A stretch of DNA of 64,000 nucleotides from Agapanthus africanus (GCA_030015575.1 JASDDO010000018.1:377823908-377887907); one strand, 5' to 3'; positions 11,701-21,691 are shown, counted from the stretch's first letter. Program-made: numbers and translations. Notes: generated by a model from the letters alone, not told the origin.

Positions 11701-14700
11701 TTTCTTCATCACTGGGACGATGTTAGCGATCCATTCAGGGTATTGAACTTCCTGGATGAAGCCAGAGTCTATAAGCTTTTTGACTTCGGCGTTGATGCTC
11801 ATCTCAAGCTCGAGTCGCATTCTCCTCGGCGCTTGTTTGACGGGCTTGATGTCCGGAGATATCGCCAATTTATGTACAGCAATTTCTGGATCTAGTCCCG
11901 GCATTTCGGAATAGTTCCACGCGAAGCAATCTTTGTGTTGTAGAAGCACATCCTTCAACGCAGTCACCCTTTTTTCAGATAACAGCTCGCTGATGAATGT
12001 TGGTCGCGGGTCATTTTCCGTCCCCAACTCAATTTTCTTGAGATTATCTGCAGTGGTGTGGATTCTATCCTCCAGTTCTTTCGGAGCTGGGGGAAATTCT
12101 GAGATTACCTCATCGCTGCTGTTTTCAAAGCACCAAGGGAAGTCGTTCATGTCCTCGGATTCTTCTTTTAATATTGTTACCACGTGGCAAGTGCGAATTT
12201 TCTGCCAATCCCAATGCGGAGTTGGTTTTTCTTTTGCAGCCTCGGGTTCGTGCTTCTGTGGTGGTGCTACCCTCCAGTTGTCAGAAAGCGCGAATTTGCC
12301 TAACTGATATTGGTCCTCAACCCAATTCTTAAAGGTGAAACAATCTTCAAGCGGATGCCCTACTACTCGATGGTAAGAGCAATAATTTGGGTTGGAGACT
12401 TCGCCTGCTTGCTCAGGGTGTTTAGACTCTGGCAGAGTAAGCATTTGATGTTTTAGAGCAAGATCAAGTATTTTCCTTGTTTTGTTCCGAGGAAACGAGT
12501 ATGCTCGACCCATTTTCTTCATAAGGGCTAGGTCAATAACGCTCGCCTCTCGTATGCGTGGCTTCTTAGCTCTGTCTTGTGGTTGTCGAGCACCTTTTCG
12601 GCCCCTCGACTTGTTTTTGCTTTCGCGTCGAACCCTTTTTGTAGCAGGCTGACGTGGGGTAACATCTTCGTTCTTTACTGCCTGTCGAAGGAGACGCTGT
12701 GTCTTGGCTTTCTCATAGATTGCCATTTCACGATCGTGATCATCTCGGGCTTTTTGACTCGCATCCTTTATAAATTTGCTCACCGGGTCTTTAGACGATG
12801 GACTGGGCGGCTTTGTGTCAGGAACTTTTGCTGATTCGGGATTAGCGTCCTCCCATTGAGCGTCCGCTTCTTCATCAAAGTCATACATGGCATAACAGCT
12901 GTTTATTAACTCCCGTTTCTTTGGCCGGATGTACCCGAGCCCTTTTGTTTCCGTTCTCCCGTTAGGCAGTTTGCATTGAGTTCCGGGAACGTTCCAGACC
13001 TTGTCATAGAATTTGGCTTTTCTGATGGTCTGTGTGAAGGACATCCCTTGGCGTTTCAGCAGTTTCTTCAAACCTTCGGTATAATATCTGGGAAGACGGA
13101 TAGGCTGAAGCTTGTCGAGCGTGGGATCCGCGCCATGCCAAATTTCTTTTTCCACCTTGTTTTCTTCAGAACGGTAGAATAGGATTGCCTTCTCGCCTTT
13201 TCTTCCGGGAGGGATATAGAATGTCTGCAATTCTTCTACGCTGTTGGTGTCGAGTGCATCCAGTTCTTTGTAATGTTCAAGCGGCACCATGGTTATCTGC
13301 AGACTTCGCTCTTCATCAGTGGAAATCTGTATTGAAGGCCGAGCGGGGAATACAGCATGAACTTCATCCTCTGAGTCACTACCGAAGATCAATGAAGGAA
13401 CAGATGGTCCTGGCCTGGCGGACTGGGACGGACCTGAATAAATTATATCCTCCTCCTCCTCGGTGTCACTGCCGAAGACAGGGATGGTTGCGTTAGTTTT
13501 GTTCTCCGGTTTGTGACATCTTTCCGTGTCTTCGAAACTCGGTAGGAAGTATTTGGCATCTTCATACTTGCGAACTTCGTTCACGGAAAATGGATTCAAC
13601 TCTCCTGCCACTGTGTACTCGAGGCCGTCCCTAGAATACTTCATGCACTGATGCTGTGTAGAAGGGATGATATTGTATTCGTGTAGCCATGGTCGGCCGA
13701 GCAGAGCATTGTAGCACGTCTTGGCGTCTATAACATGGAATTTGATGTCTGTGACGAGCACCCCGAAGCGTAGCGTCAATATCACAGATCCAAGAGTCTT
13801 TGAGGATTGAGAGTCGAAACCGGAGATGGTGATTTTGTCCCGGGCGAGGTGTTGGACACTCATGCAAATCTCCTTTAACACTCGCACATTGAGTAAATTG
13901 ACAGACGATCCGTTATCGACCAAGATTTTTCCTATCTTTATGTCATGGCAGTATCCCGAGACATAAAGGGGGCGATTGTGTTCACACGTCCCAAGGAGAA
14001 GGTCTTCATCACCAAAAGCGACGTCGGCTGTGTGCACCTCTTCCAATTCATCCTTCATCTTTTGTTCGGCTAAGAAGGCTTGGAACTGGTCCGGATCCTG
14101 TAGGGCCTTAATCAAAGAATCCCTCGCCTCTTTTGATAGCAATAGGGCATCGAGAATGCTGAGTTGTGAGGGTAGCTTTCTCAGATGCGCCAAGACATTG
14201 TAATCTACTTTATTCCTTTTTGGGGGATTCTTGGCGGTTAACTCTTCCGCAACTTGGTCATCCAAAGCGATGTCTTCAGAGACCTTCTCTTTCCCTTTGT
14301 TTTTCTTATTCAAGGGTCCGAGGTTCTTTTCGGGTAATGTTCGATTGCGCAGCTGTATATTCTCACAGGCCTTCAGTTCTTTTTCTTTTTCCGAAGTGGA
14401 TTCTTCGAAGAGGGGGCCAAGCTCTAGCTCTTCATCGGAGTCGCTCCCAAATGTAGGCACTTGTGACCCGGTAATGTTAACCATGTGACAATTGCCGGTA
14501 GTTCTTTCAAGTTCTTTAGTCGTATTTCTTTGCTCTCGGCGAATTTTACGTTTTTCCCGTTTAAATCGTTGTCGATTAGCGACGTATCCTTGCCACCATC
14601 CATTGAAAGCTTTGCAATCTTGGGTGGAATGCGAGACCTTCTGATGGTATAAGCAATAAGAAGGGTGCATTTCTACCGCGCCAGTAACTTTTTCTTCAGA

Positions 14701-17700
14701 GGGTGGTAGCTTCATGCCCATCGATATGGCCTTAGCAAATTTCTTTTTTATCTTGAATTGGCTTTTGTCAGTGGTGGAGGCATTTTGCTCCAACGGGATC
14801 ATTTCAGCTCCTTCCTCAAGTCGCTGACGCTTGGCCCTTTCGAATATAGCCGTCTCGCGTTCTCGATCAGCCTTACTTTTCAACCGAGCTTCATTAAGAA
14901 ACGCGCTAATCATTTCAACTGGTAACCCTGGGGTTTTTGATTCGGCATTTGCCCCCAGCGTTTCAGTGCCAGAAGTTCCTTCATCGTTCGTGATCGAATG
15001 GGAGATCATATGACAGCTTGCTACATATTCGTCAGACTCATCCGATGAACTTTCTCCTTCACCTTCTTTTTGGAAGACGTGATCAAGGAAATCTTGGAGC
15101 GTGATGGGAGTTCGCGCCTTTTGGTTATATTCATCCAGCGCATCGATTTGCTTTTGTAAGTCCGTGCGCTTGTCGCCAGGCTTCACGGGCTTCTTAGATT
15201 TCTTCTTCTTCTTTTTCGAAGATTTTGACGGCTGGCTATGAACGCTTGAACTACTACCATCGGTCTTCGGAGTCGGTCGTGGCTTCAACATCCCTTCAAT
15301 AACCTGCGGTTCAAAGGGGTTCTTCCACTTGACCGCTGGGCAGGTTTGAAGATCATTTAGCATTCTCCTCGTTTTGGCCGATAATACAACCTCCCAGGGA
15401 GCCTCTTCAATGACGGAGCATGTTGCCCCCGGCGCATTCGTTCCCTTATAGGTGTGAGGCTGCGGAGGGTTCACCTTCCATTTGTCAGATAGCGCAAATT
15501 TGCCCTGACGGTACTGATTCTCCAGCCAATTTTTGAAGACGTAACAGTCTTCGATTGGATGTCCCAACACTCTATGATAAGGGCAGTAATTAGGATCGTT
15601 AACGTCACTTGGTTGCGACGGACGTTTTGGATCTGGCAGATTTATGAGCCTGTTGCGCAATGCCAGCTCGAATAACCTCCTTGTTTTATCACGGGGGAAG
15701 GAGTAAGCCCGTCCCATCCTGTCCTCAAGGGGTACGTACGGGCGTGTATTATTTGGACGAGCAACCGGCTTCGAATCGTTCGGTTGTTGTTGGGCATTAG
15801 CGACGACGATCGCTTTTCCCTTTCCTTTGTCGTTTCGGGAATCCGGCTTCGGGAGAGGAGGTTTATGGCCCATCTGGTCCATCTGCGCCAATTTGTCGAT
15901 CAAAGCCTGGAAGGAAGTCGGCTTGAAGAACATCATAAATTGTGAAATGGTTTCTTGTGGATCGAGTGTTCCAACAAACATTCCCACCGCAGGGGCTTCT
16001 TCTATGCGCTGTTCACACTTAGACCATAGATTACGCCACCGTATAGCGTACTGAACCCATGTCTCGCCGGGTTTTACCCTGGCATTGATCAGTGCCGTCA
16101 TCGGGGTACGCTCGCTGGCACTTGCAAAACGTTGGGTGAAGAGCAGCTCCATCTCCGCAAAGGTTTTAATAGAGTCGTTGGGGAGCTCGGAATACCACTC
16201 GAAAGCCGTATCTGATAAGCTTCCAACGAATTGGCGCAGCAAGAGTTTGTCGTCGCCTCCAGTGTTACCACAAAGCGCCCTGAACTGGGCAACATGTTGA
16301 TGGGGATTGCCGGTCCCTTTGTAGACATGAAACTTAGGAATTGTGTAACCTGGCGGGTACTTGATTTGGTCATACCATCCCGGATATGGCCGTCCCGTTT
16401 TTACAACGTGGCCGGCTGCTTCGGCCGCCTGATGCACCCGTATTTGTTGAGCAATATATTCATCCAAATCAGCTTTTGATATGGTATCCTCTTTAGCTGC
16501 GGATAGAGCCGGTAGAGGATTCGATGTCTCTCCCCTATCATCTTCAAGAATGATCGGGGGATCTCCAACAGGTGGATCTGGTTGAATCATCATACCCACC
16601 ACATCCTGGAACAGGAGGGCCATTTTCTTTATGTTGGCTGCCTGTTCCGCAGCCTCTTTGTCTCTCTTTTCCAGTGTTCGGCGGAGGAACTCAGCGTCGG
16701 TCTCTTCCTCTTGGCGTTCATCTAAGGACGTCTCAGGATTCTCTTTTGGCCCCGTGAGTGCAGCCATTGTAGTCATCATCTCCTGGAGCTTTTGTTGCTG
16801 CTCCTGAGACTTGGTCACTGACCGGGTAAGCGGTCGGTGGCCCGTAGAAGTACGACTTTCTTCTTTTCCCGAAGCCATATAGATTGTATGTACTATCATG
16901 CCCCCTGACTTGGGGCGTTTAGGTTCGCCGCTTTTAGATTTTGTCATCGTCGCGGGAGCCTTCTCTGGTCTTTTCCTTTTATGGACCTTTGAGGTTGAAG
17001 GAGCCGTTGAAGTGGGCCTCCTAGCATTTGTTGCCCCCTGCCGTTTAATGGGGTGGTTCTTGTCTTTTTCCACCTTCGCCCTTTTCTGGCGACGGAAGTG
17101 GTCTGAGTCAATCACGGAGTCTTGAACTCTCCGCCAGACTTTATAAATTTTGGACGACAACCGTTGAGAGGGCTGTTCTTGTTTTGCCTCCGGAGCTTTC
17201 TCCACGGGCGGAGGAGATCTTTTCAATACGGCAGTTGGGGAGTTCTTTCTCACTTTCCTCAGTAATTCAAAGCTGTTTCCAGTTGGAACAGCAGCATTGA
17301 CCTCCGCCACTGGAGCAGGCGGGGTTAGCCCTGAAGGGGAGTTGCCCCCTGCTTTCCTTATTCGTTGCCAGTGACAACGTCGCGCACGACGAGCCATTGG
17401 GACTGGCTCGGAAATCGGGATAGTTTCTTGCTGCCCCCTGTTTGGGTGTGGGGTAACTGCCGGTGTCAGCCTATCAAAGACTGATGCTTTTTGACCAGCT
17501 GAAGGAGGAGTAGGAACCGTCAATCTTGTGAAGACTGACTTTCTGATAGGAGAAGCCGCTTCAACGACTTCCGAAGCTGTGGCCGTTGCCCTCTTTGGGA
17601 CAGCCACTTTATGATCCTGACCTAGCCTGGTGAAAACAGAGGCTGTCAGCTTAGTAGCGGGCGACCCGTTGACAGGGGTCGTGGTAGCAGTGAGCCGGTC

Positions 17701-17919
17701 GAATACCGACTTCTTGTTCGCTTCTGGTGCGGATATCGGCATGGAGAAGCTTGTAGGTGGGACCATGGTCCCGAAGAACAAACCGGTGGTGGCTTGCGTC
17801 ACCTGGTCTACCGGCAAAGTCAGGAAGGAAGCCGCTTGGGGCCCATATGCTACACCTCTCGGTGAGGTGGAACGTCCGCTGCAATGGCATTTCGAGCAGC
17901 TGGTGCAGTTGGTGGCCAT
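8701..17919 (-). CDS. gag-pol: Tat-like gag-pol polyprotein, 3072 codons, intact
   Basis: A single frame encodes the full replication set. From the N terminus: a basic, low-complexity head; a retrotransposon Gag domain (about 510-650); a zinc-knuckle-like motif CPYHRVLGHPIEDC (about 775); a second (CLYHQKVSHSTQDC, about 1090); an aspartic protease with active-site DNGSS (Asp about 1335); a G-patch-like segment (about 1655); and a third knuckle, CSYHRVVGHPLEDC (about 1845). Reverse transcriptase follows with YIDD (about 2179-2182). A first RNase H appears to lack the usual first acidic residue (LYTTALEG). A second RNase H (YFDGASS, NNEAEYEAL, YGDSQLVV) follows at about 2475-2610. Integrase then has D (DIVGP, about 2790), D (SDNG, about 2849) and E (GLAEAFN, about 2884). 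The tail ends GRFLKKYYA with no chromodomain. Gag and Pol are fused with no stop between them. No disruption was seen. Confidence 0.95.
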   Translation of the reverse strand: MATNCTSCSKCHCSGRSTSPRGVAYGPQAASFLTLPVDQVTQATTGLFFGTMVPPTSFSMPISAPEANKKSVFDRLTATTTPVNGSPATKLTASVFTRLGQDHKVAVPKRATATASEVVEAASPIRKSVFTRLTVPTPPSAGQKASVFDRLTPAVTPHPNRGQQETIPISEPVPMARRARRCHWQRIRKAGGNSPSGLTPPAPVAEVNAAVPTGNSFELLRKVRKNSPTAVLKRSPPPVEKAPEAKQEQPSQRLSSKIYKVWRRVQDSVIDSDHFRRQKRAKVEKDKNHPIKRQGATNARRPTSTAPSTSKVHKRKRPEKAPATMTKSKSGEPKRPKSGGMIVHTIYMASGKEESRTSTGHRPLTRSVTKSQEQQQKLQEMMTTMAALTGPKENPETSLDERQEEETDAEFLRRTLEKRDKEAAEQAANIKKMALLFQDVVGMMIQPDPPVGDPPIILEDDRGETSNPLPALSAAKEDTISKADLDEYIAQQIRVHQAAEAAGHVVKTGRPYPGWYDQIKYPPGYTIPKFHVYKGTGNPHQHVAQFRALCGNTGGDDKLLLRQFVGSLSDTAFEWYSELPNDSIKTFAEMELLFTQRFASASERTPMTALINARVKPGETWVQYAIRWRNLWSKCEQRIEEAPAVGMFVGTLDPQETISQFMMFFKPTSFQALIDKLAQMDQMGHKPPLPKPDSRNDKGKGKAIVVANAQQQPNDSKPVARPNNTRPYVPLEDRMGRAYSFPRDKTRRLFELALRNRLINLPDPKRPSQPSDVNDPNYCPYHRVLGHPIEDCYVFKNWLENQYRQGKFALSDKWKVNPPQPHTYKGTNAPGATCSVIEEAPWEVVLSAKTRRMLNDLQTCPAVKWKNPFEPQVIEGMLKPRPTPKTDGSSSSVHSQPSKSSKKKKKKSKKPVKPGDKRTDLQKQIDALDEYNQKARTPITLQDFLDHVFQKEGEGESSSDESDEYVASCHMISHSITNDEGTSGTETLGANAESKTPGLPVEMISAFLNEARLKSKADRERETAIFERAKRQRLEEGAEMIPLEQNASTTDKSQFKIKKKFAKAISMGMKLPPSEEKVTGAVEMHPSYCLYHQKVSHSTQDCKAFNGWWQGYVANRQRFKREKRKIRREQRNTTKELERTTGNCHMVNITGSQVPTFGSDSDEELELGPLFEESTSEKEKELKACENIQLRNRTLPEKNLGPLNKKNKGKEKVSEDIALDDQVAEELTAKNPPKRNKVDYNVLAHLRKLPSQLSILDALLLSKEARDSLIKALQDPDQFQAFLAEQKMKDELEEVHTADVAFGDEDLLLGTCEHNRPLYVSGYCHDIKIGKILVDNGSSVNLLNVRVLKEICMSVQHLARDKITISGFDSQSSKTLGSVILTLRFGVLVTDIKFHVIDAKTCYNALLGRPWLHEYNIIPSTQHQCMKYSRDGLEYTVAGELNPFSVNEVRKYEDAKYFLPSFEDTERCHKPENKTNATIPVFGSDTEEEEDIIYSGPSQSARPGPSVPSLIFGSDSEDEVHAVFPARPSIQISTDEERSLQITMVPLEHYKELDALDTNSVEELQTFYIPPGRKGEKAILFYRSEENKVEKEIWHGADPTLDKLQPIRLPRYYTEGLKKLLKRQGMSFTQTIRKAKFYDKVWNVPGTQCKLPNGRTETKGLGYIRPKKRELINSCYAMYDFDEEADAQWEDANPESAKVPDTKPPSPSSKDPVSKFIKDASQKARDDHDREMAIYEKAKTQRLLRQAVKNEDVTPRQPATKRVRRESKNKSRGRKGARQPQDRAKKPRIREASVIDLALMKKMGRAYSFPRNKTRKILDLALKHQMLTLPESKHPEQAGEVSNPNYCSYHRVVGHPLEDCFTFKNWVEDQYQLGKFALSDNWRVAPPQKHEPEAAKEKPTPHWDWQKIRTCHVVTILKEESEDMNDFPWCFENSSDEVISEFPPAPKELEDRIHTTADNLKKIELGTENDPRPTFISELLSEKRVTALKDVLLQHKDCFAWNYSEMPGLDPEIAVHKLAISPDIKPVKQAPRRMRLELEMSINAEVKKLIDSGFIQEVQYPEWIANIVPVMKKNGTVRICVDFRDLNKACPKDDFPVPVTELMIDNTSTHEVFSFMDGSSGYNQIKMHPEDQKHTAFRTPLGIFCYKVMPFGLKNAGATYQRAMTKIFDDLIHEIVECYIDDLVVKSKSYGEHLEHLKTVFQRLRQYNLKMNPLKCAFGVSSGKFLGFVVRHRGIEIDPSKIKAIMEMPPPRTLKQLRSLQGKLAYIRRFIANLSGKCRPYSHLMKKGTPFVWDQKCQVALDEIKQYLQNPPVLAAPVKGKPLILYTTALEGSLGALWAQENDQGKERALYYLSRVLLGAESNYSPIEKHCLALIFAITKLRHYALAHEVRLISKVDPLKYLMSKAILTGRLAKWALLLMEFSITYQPLKAVKGQAIADFLAEHPIPADSPLNCDLPDRHAFDTIDSGDSRWELYFDGASSMKKHKQSTPMIKSGVGLIFVTPQGGIMRFAFSLTEPRTNNEAEYEALIAGLEIAIDMGIESLLIYGDSQLVVSQVNGDYQTCKPELVKYGEKVQQLLTQIPSYTLESIPRAENSKADALAKLAKELADENLDDVRIVVQSRRVLAPAEVSPESSEEKGANEETTLQIKDHGKTEDWREVFINYFKFHRIPEEASTRHQLTKRALSFAFVNDTLYKRSFDSLWLRCLGPDEARRVIQEVHDGLCGSHQAGPKMKLKIKRMGYYWPTMMQDCLEYARQCHSCQIHGEFIHQHPNPLHPTVASWPFEMWGTDIVGPIEPASSKGHRFILATTDYFSKWAEAVPLKEVKTENILHFFKTHVIYRFGTPRRIISDNGPAYRSHKISRFAQQHNIDWRYSSVYNPRANGLAEAFNKTLTKIIKKTVSRNKKDWHERLQEALWAYRTTFKTATKTTPYALVFGTEAVLPLEIELPSLRVAVHYELTDEENAHLRLEELDALEGTRLIAQQDLEAYKAKMTRSYERLTRPRTFHQGELVLVVKRPMIPNRAKRGKFEPNYEGPYIIDKVYQGGAYLLMDKHGERPFRPINGRFLKKYYA

Positions 17920-18047
17920 CGGATCTTGAGTTCTGCGCCAGACAAAAGACCAAATTTTAGCAACTTGAAATCCGCGGACAACTATTTAACAAACCGCGAT
18001 TGGTTCGCGAAGACGACACACGAAGTGTGGAGTGGAAAGAGGAAAAT
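17920..18047 (-). other. Short leader between primer site and gag start
   Basis: Only about 130 bases separate the primer-binding site from the gag ATG, which is short for a large plant gypsy element. Nothing else was recognised. Confidence 0.6.
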
Positions 18048-18065
18048 GTCCCACCGGGCGTGCCA
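18048..18065 (-). other. Primer-binding site of Tat-like element
   Basis: On the minus strand TGGCACGCCCGGTGGGAC follows the LTR end (AACA) after a five-base spacer GATTC. The right-hand Tat-like element has the same arrangement (62761-62783) with two base changes. The priming tRNA was not identified with certainty. Confidence 0.75.
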
Positions 18066-18813
18066 GAATCTGTTCCCCTCCGAACGGCGGCCTGCGACGT
18101 TAGGACGTCACGTGCCTGAGGTTCGGGGCAGATGCTATTTGGTTTTAGTCCGTCCACCTCTTCGAAGATGCCAAGTTGATTTATGGCACCGTGTATCAAA
18201 GGTTTAGACGGATGCGGCCGATGTAGCAGACTTTGTCAGATTCCCCCTCGCTTGAGGGGTTTTTGATTGTGGGGACGCTCTTCCCTGCAGGCGCAAGCCC
18301 CTGCAGTTAATTACGCTACCGCTTTGCGGTAACAACTTTCTCCTTCTCCAGAATTTCACTTCGTGTCGTGTGTGTTTGTTTTGTTTGTGGCTGCCCGTGG
18401 ATTGTATACGGAGACTTAGTGATGTCGTCGCCCGTAGGACGTGGATTAGTCCAAATCCGTGTTTGCTTAGATTTGGGTTTGGTGTTTTTTAGTTTAAGGA
18501 TGCATTAGTCGCGTTGCGACTAAGATCAACTTAAACATTCGTCAAGGATACGTTAGTCTTGCTTTGGACTAAGATCAACCTGACGTGGTGATTCATTTAA
18601 TTTATGGCCATCGGGACTCATCACCTCTCTAACATCGTTGAAGGATTACAACGATAGGTGTCAGAGGAGCTCAGAGATGTACCCTTGAACCAAAGCTGAT
18701 TGAGGGTTTTATAGTCCATTTAAGTGCTTAAGGATACGTTAGCCGTATTTGGGGCTAAGATCAACTTAAACGGGATCGTTTAGATCCGGCCAAAGAGCAA
18801 TTGGCTCTATTGT

Positions 18814-19833
18814 TCCAGTTTAGGGACGTAGTGGTCCCTTATTAGTTTAGGGACGTCTCGGTCCGATACCAGTTTAAGGACGTTTCGGTCCGATGCCAGT
18901 TTAGGGACGTAGTGGTCCATTATTAGTTTAAGGACATTTCGGTCCATCGCCAGTTTAGGGACGTGGTGGTCCATCATTAGTTTAGGGACATTTCGGTCTG
19001 ATGCCAGTTTAGGGACGTAGTGGTCCATCATTAGTTTAAGGACGTCTCGGTCCGATATTAGTTTAAGGACATCTCGGTCCGATATTAGTTTAAGGACATC
19101 TCGGTCCGATATTAGTTTAAGGACGTCTCGGTCCAATATTAGTTTAAGGACGTTTCGGTCCGATATTAGTTTAAGGACGTCTCGGTCCAATATTAGTTTA
19201 GGGACATCTCGGTCCAATGCCAGTTTAGGGACGTAGTGGTCCATTATTAGTTTAAGGACATTTCGGTCCATCGCCAGTTTAGGGACGTGGTGGTCCATCA
19301 TTAGTTTAGGGACATTTCGGTCCGATGCCAGTTTAGGAACGTAGTGGTCCATCATTAGTTTAAGGACGTCTCGGTCCGATATTAGTTTAAGGACATCTCG
19401 GTCCGATATTAGTTTAAGGACATCTCGGTCCGATATTAGTTTAAGGACGTCTCGGTCCAATATTAGTTTAAGGACGTCTCGGTCCAATATTAGTTTAGGG
19501 ACATCTCGGTCCAATGCCAGTTTAGGGACGTAGTGGTCCATTATTAGTTTAAGGACATTTCGGTCCATCGCCAGTTTAGGGACGTGGTGGTCCATCATTA
19601 GTTTAGGGACATTTCGGTCCGATGCCAGTTTAGGGACGTAGTGGTCCATCATTAGTTTAAGGACGTCTCGGTCCAATATTAGTTTAAGGACATCTCGGTC
19701 CGATATTAGTTTAAGGACGTCTCGGTCCAATATTAGTTTAAGGACGTTTCGGTCCGATATTAGTTTAAGGACGTCTCGGTCCAATATTAGTTTAGGGACA
19801 TCTCGGTCCACGAGTTTAAGGACCCCGCAGTCC
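18814..19833. repeat. 27-bp tandem array with higher-order repeats
   Basis: About 36 units of 27 bp occur, each with a GGAC...GGTCC core in one of a few variants (GTCTC, ATCTC, GTAGT, GTGGT, ATTTC). A block of variants recurs at about 18901, 19225 and 19522, giving higher-order periods of 12 and 11 units. The period is nine codons, so a 383-codon frame stays open on the minus strand (19958-18807); the peptide is repetitive and probably not a gene. Confidence 0.9.
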
Positions 19834-20327
19834 ATATCGATGTGTGGTCGCTGGGACCCGTCACCTCTTTGACGTCGTTGAGGAATTACAACGACGGATG
19901 TCAAAGGAGTTCGGAGATGTACCCTTGAACCGGATGTAGATTGATTTAGGAGAGCCATTTTGCTCAGTCAATTTAATTTAAGGACTTATGGCCACGATTG
20001 GGCTAAGTCTAGTTGAAAATGTCCAACATTTTATTTGCTTTTGCATTGCATTTCTTTTTATTTTTATTTGGGCCTTGCCCAGAAAGGATGCAAAGCATCA
20101 ATTTGTTTTGGGCTCTGCCTCTTTTTATTGTATTGCAATTTAATTTGGCCTACTAGGCCCCTCTGATTTGGGCCTGGCCCTTCAGTAAAATGCATTGCAT
20201 TTGTCAGGCGCTTTGCGCCAATCACTGAGCGCAAGCGCTTGTGGTGAGGACACGTGTCATGCTCTGGTGAGCGCAAGCGCAACAGCGCAGTGCGCTGCGC
20301 TAGTGCGCTGTGCTGTTGCGCTGCTGA

Positions 20328-20600
20328 CACGTGGCGCGCTCTGGTGAGTTGCGCCCGTTCCAGAGAGCGGAGCTCTATTCCAAGGCGCGTAGCGCAAGTT
20401 GTTCTGCAGCTGACACGTGGCGCGCTCTGGTGAGTTGCGCCCGTTCCAGAGAGCGGAGCTCTATTCCAAGGCGCGTAGCGCAAGTTGTTCTGCAGCTGAC
20501 ACGTGGCGCGCTCTCAGGAGTTGCGCCCGTTCCAGAGAGCGGAGCTCTATTCCAAGGCGCGTAGCGCAAGTTGTTCTGCAGCTGACACGTGGCGCGCTCT
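20328..20600. repeat. 86-bp tandem array with CACGTG in each unit
   Basis: Units start with CACGTGGCGCGCTC at 20328, 20414, 20500 and 20586, exactly 86 apart. Each has a G-box, the GAGCGGAGCTCT inverted repeat and AGGCGCGTAGCGC. ORFs across it are by-products of the repeat. Confidence 0.9.
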
Positions 20601-20605
20601 CAGGA

Positions 20606-21185
20606 GCGCAACAGCGCAGTTTGGAAGTGCAAAGCACTAAGAATCTTTTTAGATTCCAGAACAGAAGTGCAAAGCACTATTTGTTTTCTTTGATCTAATT
20701 AGGATCAAAGAAAAATGAGTTTTTCTCTTTATTTCAAGAACCAGAGGTTCATAAAAGTGCAAAGCACTATTTTTTTTTTTTTTTTTTTTACCTTGTTTTT
20801 TAAAGAACCAAAGGTTCACAAGAAGTGCAAAGCACTGTTTTCTTTTTTATATAAAGATCATTGATCTTATAATTTTTTTTTTAGACTAATGGTCTATTAG
20901 AAGGAATTTCTTCTAATCCATGAAGGTTCTTTACCTTTTTTTTTTTGAAATCTTCAGAGCTCTCTCTCTGTTTAAAGTTCTTGAGTTCTCCAAAAAAAAA
21001 ATGTTTTTTACTTTTGAATTGAGGCTTAAGGTCCTTTTTATAGTGCTCACAAATTAGTTAAATTTGTTAAAGAGATCATCCTCTGAGTGATTTGGGGGAT
21101 TTTCCCTACCGTTGGATCTTTGATCCAAGGGCTTCTGCTTTGCAGAAGAAAATCTTCTTGTTTCAACAAGAACAGAAAAGATTTC
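20606..21185. repeat. String of dissimilar short hairpins in LTR
   Basis: Perfect stems follow one another. AGTGC-AAA-GCACT occurs four times (20626, 20666, 20756, 20824). Others are 20641-20656 (GAATCT/AGATTC), 20688-20710 (8 bp), 20738-20750 and 20805-20817 (GAACC/GGTTC, loops AGA and AAA), 20854-20868 (AAGATC-ATT-GATCTT), 20897-20916 (7 bp), 21112-21128 (TTGGATC-TTT-GATCCAA), 21132-21148 (CTTCTGC-TTT-GCAGAAG) and 21155-21172 (8 bp). Loops are usually three bases. Confidence 0.75.
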
Positions 21186-21630
21186 TTAAGAATCTTAATT
21201 TAATTTGGCGTAGATGCCCCAGCGCATGACGCGTGTCATGTAGCGCAAAGCGCAGCGCAACTGCGCTAGCGCATCTGCGCCGACACGTGTCGCGCAGCGC
21301 AGAGCGTAGCGCAACTGCGCTAGCGCATCCGCGCCGACACGTGTCGCGCAGCGCAGAGCGCAGCGCAACTGAAGCGTTGCTTCAGGCAAATAGAGCTCTG
21401 CTCTGATTGGGCGCGTCTTCTTGGGCGCAGCGCTGATACATCTGCGCCTGACACGTGGCGCGTTGCGCTCAGCGCAAAGGATCTGAAGCGTTGCTTCATT
21501 TATTAAATTTTTTGAGAATCAGAAGCGCCGCTTCATCTCCTCTTTTCAAGTCAAACTTGTATTCCCAAAATTCTGATTTCCCGGGCCTTGGCAACGATTT
21601 CATTGTGCACAGAATTTTCTGTGCTTGGGT

Positions 21631-21642
21631 CTATATATATAA
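21631..21642 (+). promoter_or_regulatory. TATA box for LTR-embedded ORF
   Basis: CTATATATATAA lies about 50-60 bases before the ATG at 21692, at a natural distance for a short plant 5'UTR. A perfect hairpin (GCACAGAA 21607-21614 with TTCTGTGC 21617-21624) lies just upstream, with G-boxes at 21284, 21338 and 21452. Confidence 0.6.
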
Positions 21643-21691
21643 CTCAAGGCTGAGCCTTTTCTTCTCTCATTTTCAGAGAACTTCTTCGATC

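Noticed and set aside
16098-16373. Opposite-strand and alternative-frame ORFs within the Tat-like gag-pol
   Set aside because: Overlaps of an intact long coding frame with no promoter or protein family.
18814-19833. CRISPR-like appearance of regular repeats
   Set aside because: Units are directly adjacent with no unique spacers, in a plant retroelement LTR.
18807-19958. 383-codon minus-strand ORF made of DRDVLKLIS-like repeats
   Set aside because: It is the translation of a 27-bp tandem array whose period is divisible by three; variants and context show a non-coding LTR array.
20331-20698. Short ORFs across the 86-bp units on both strands
   Set aside because: By-products of the GC-rich tandem repeat; no conserved protein features.
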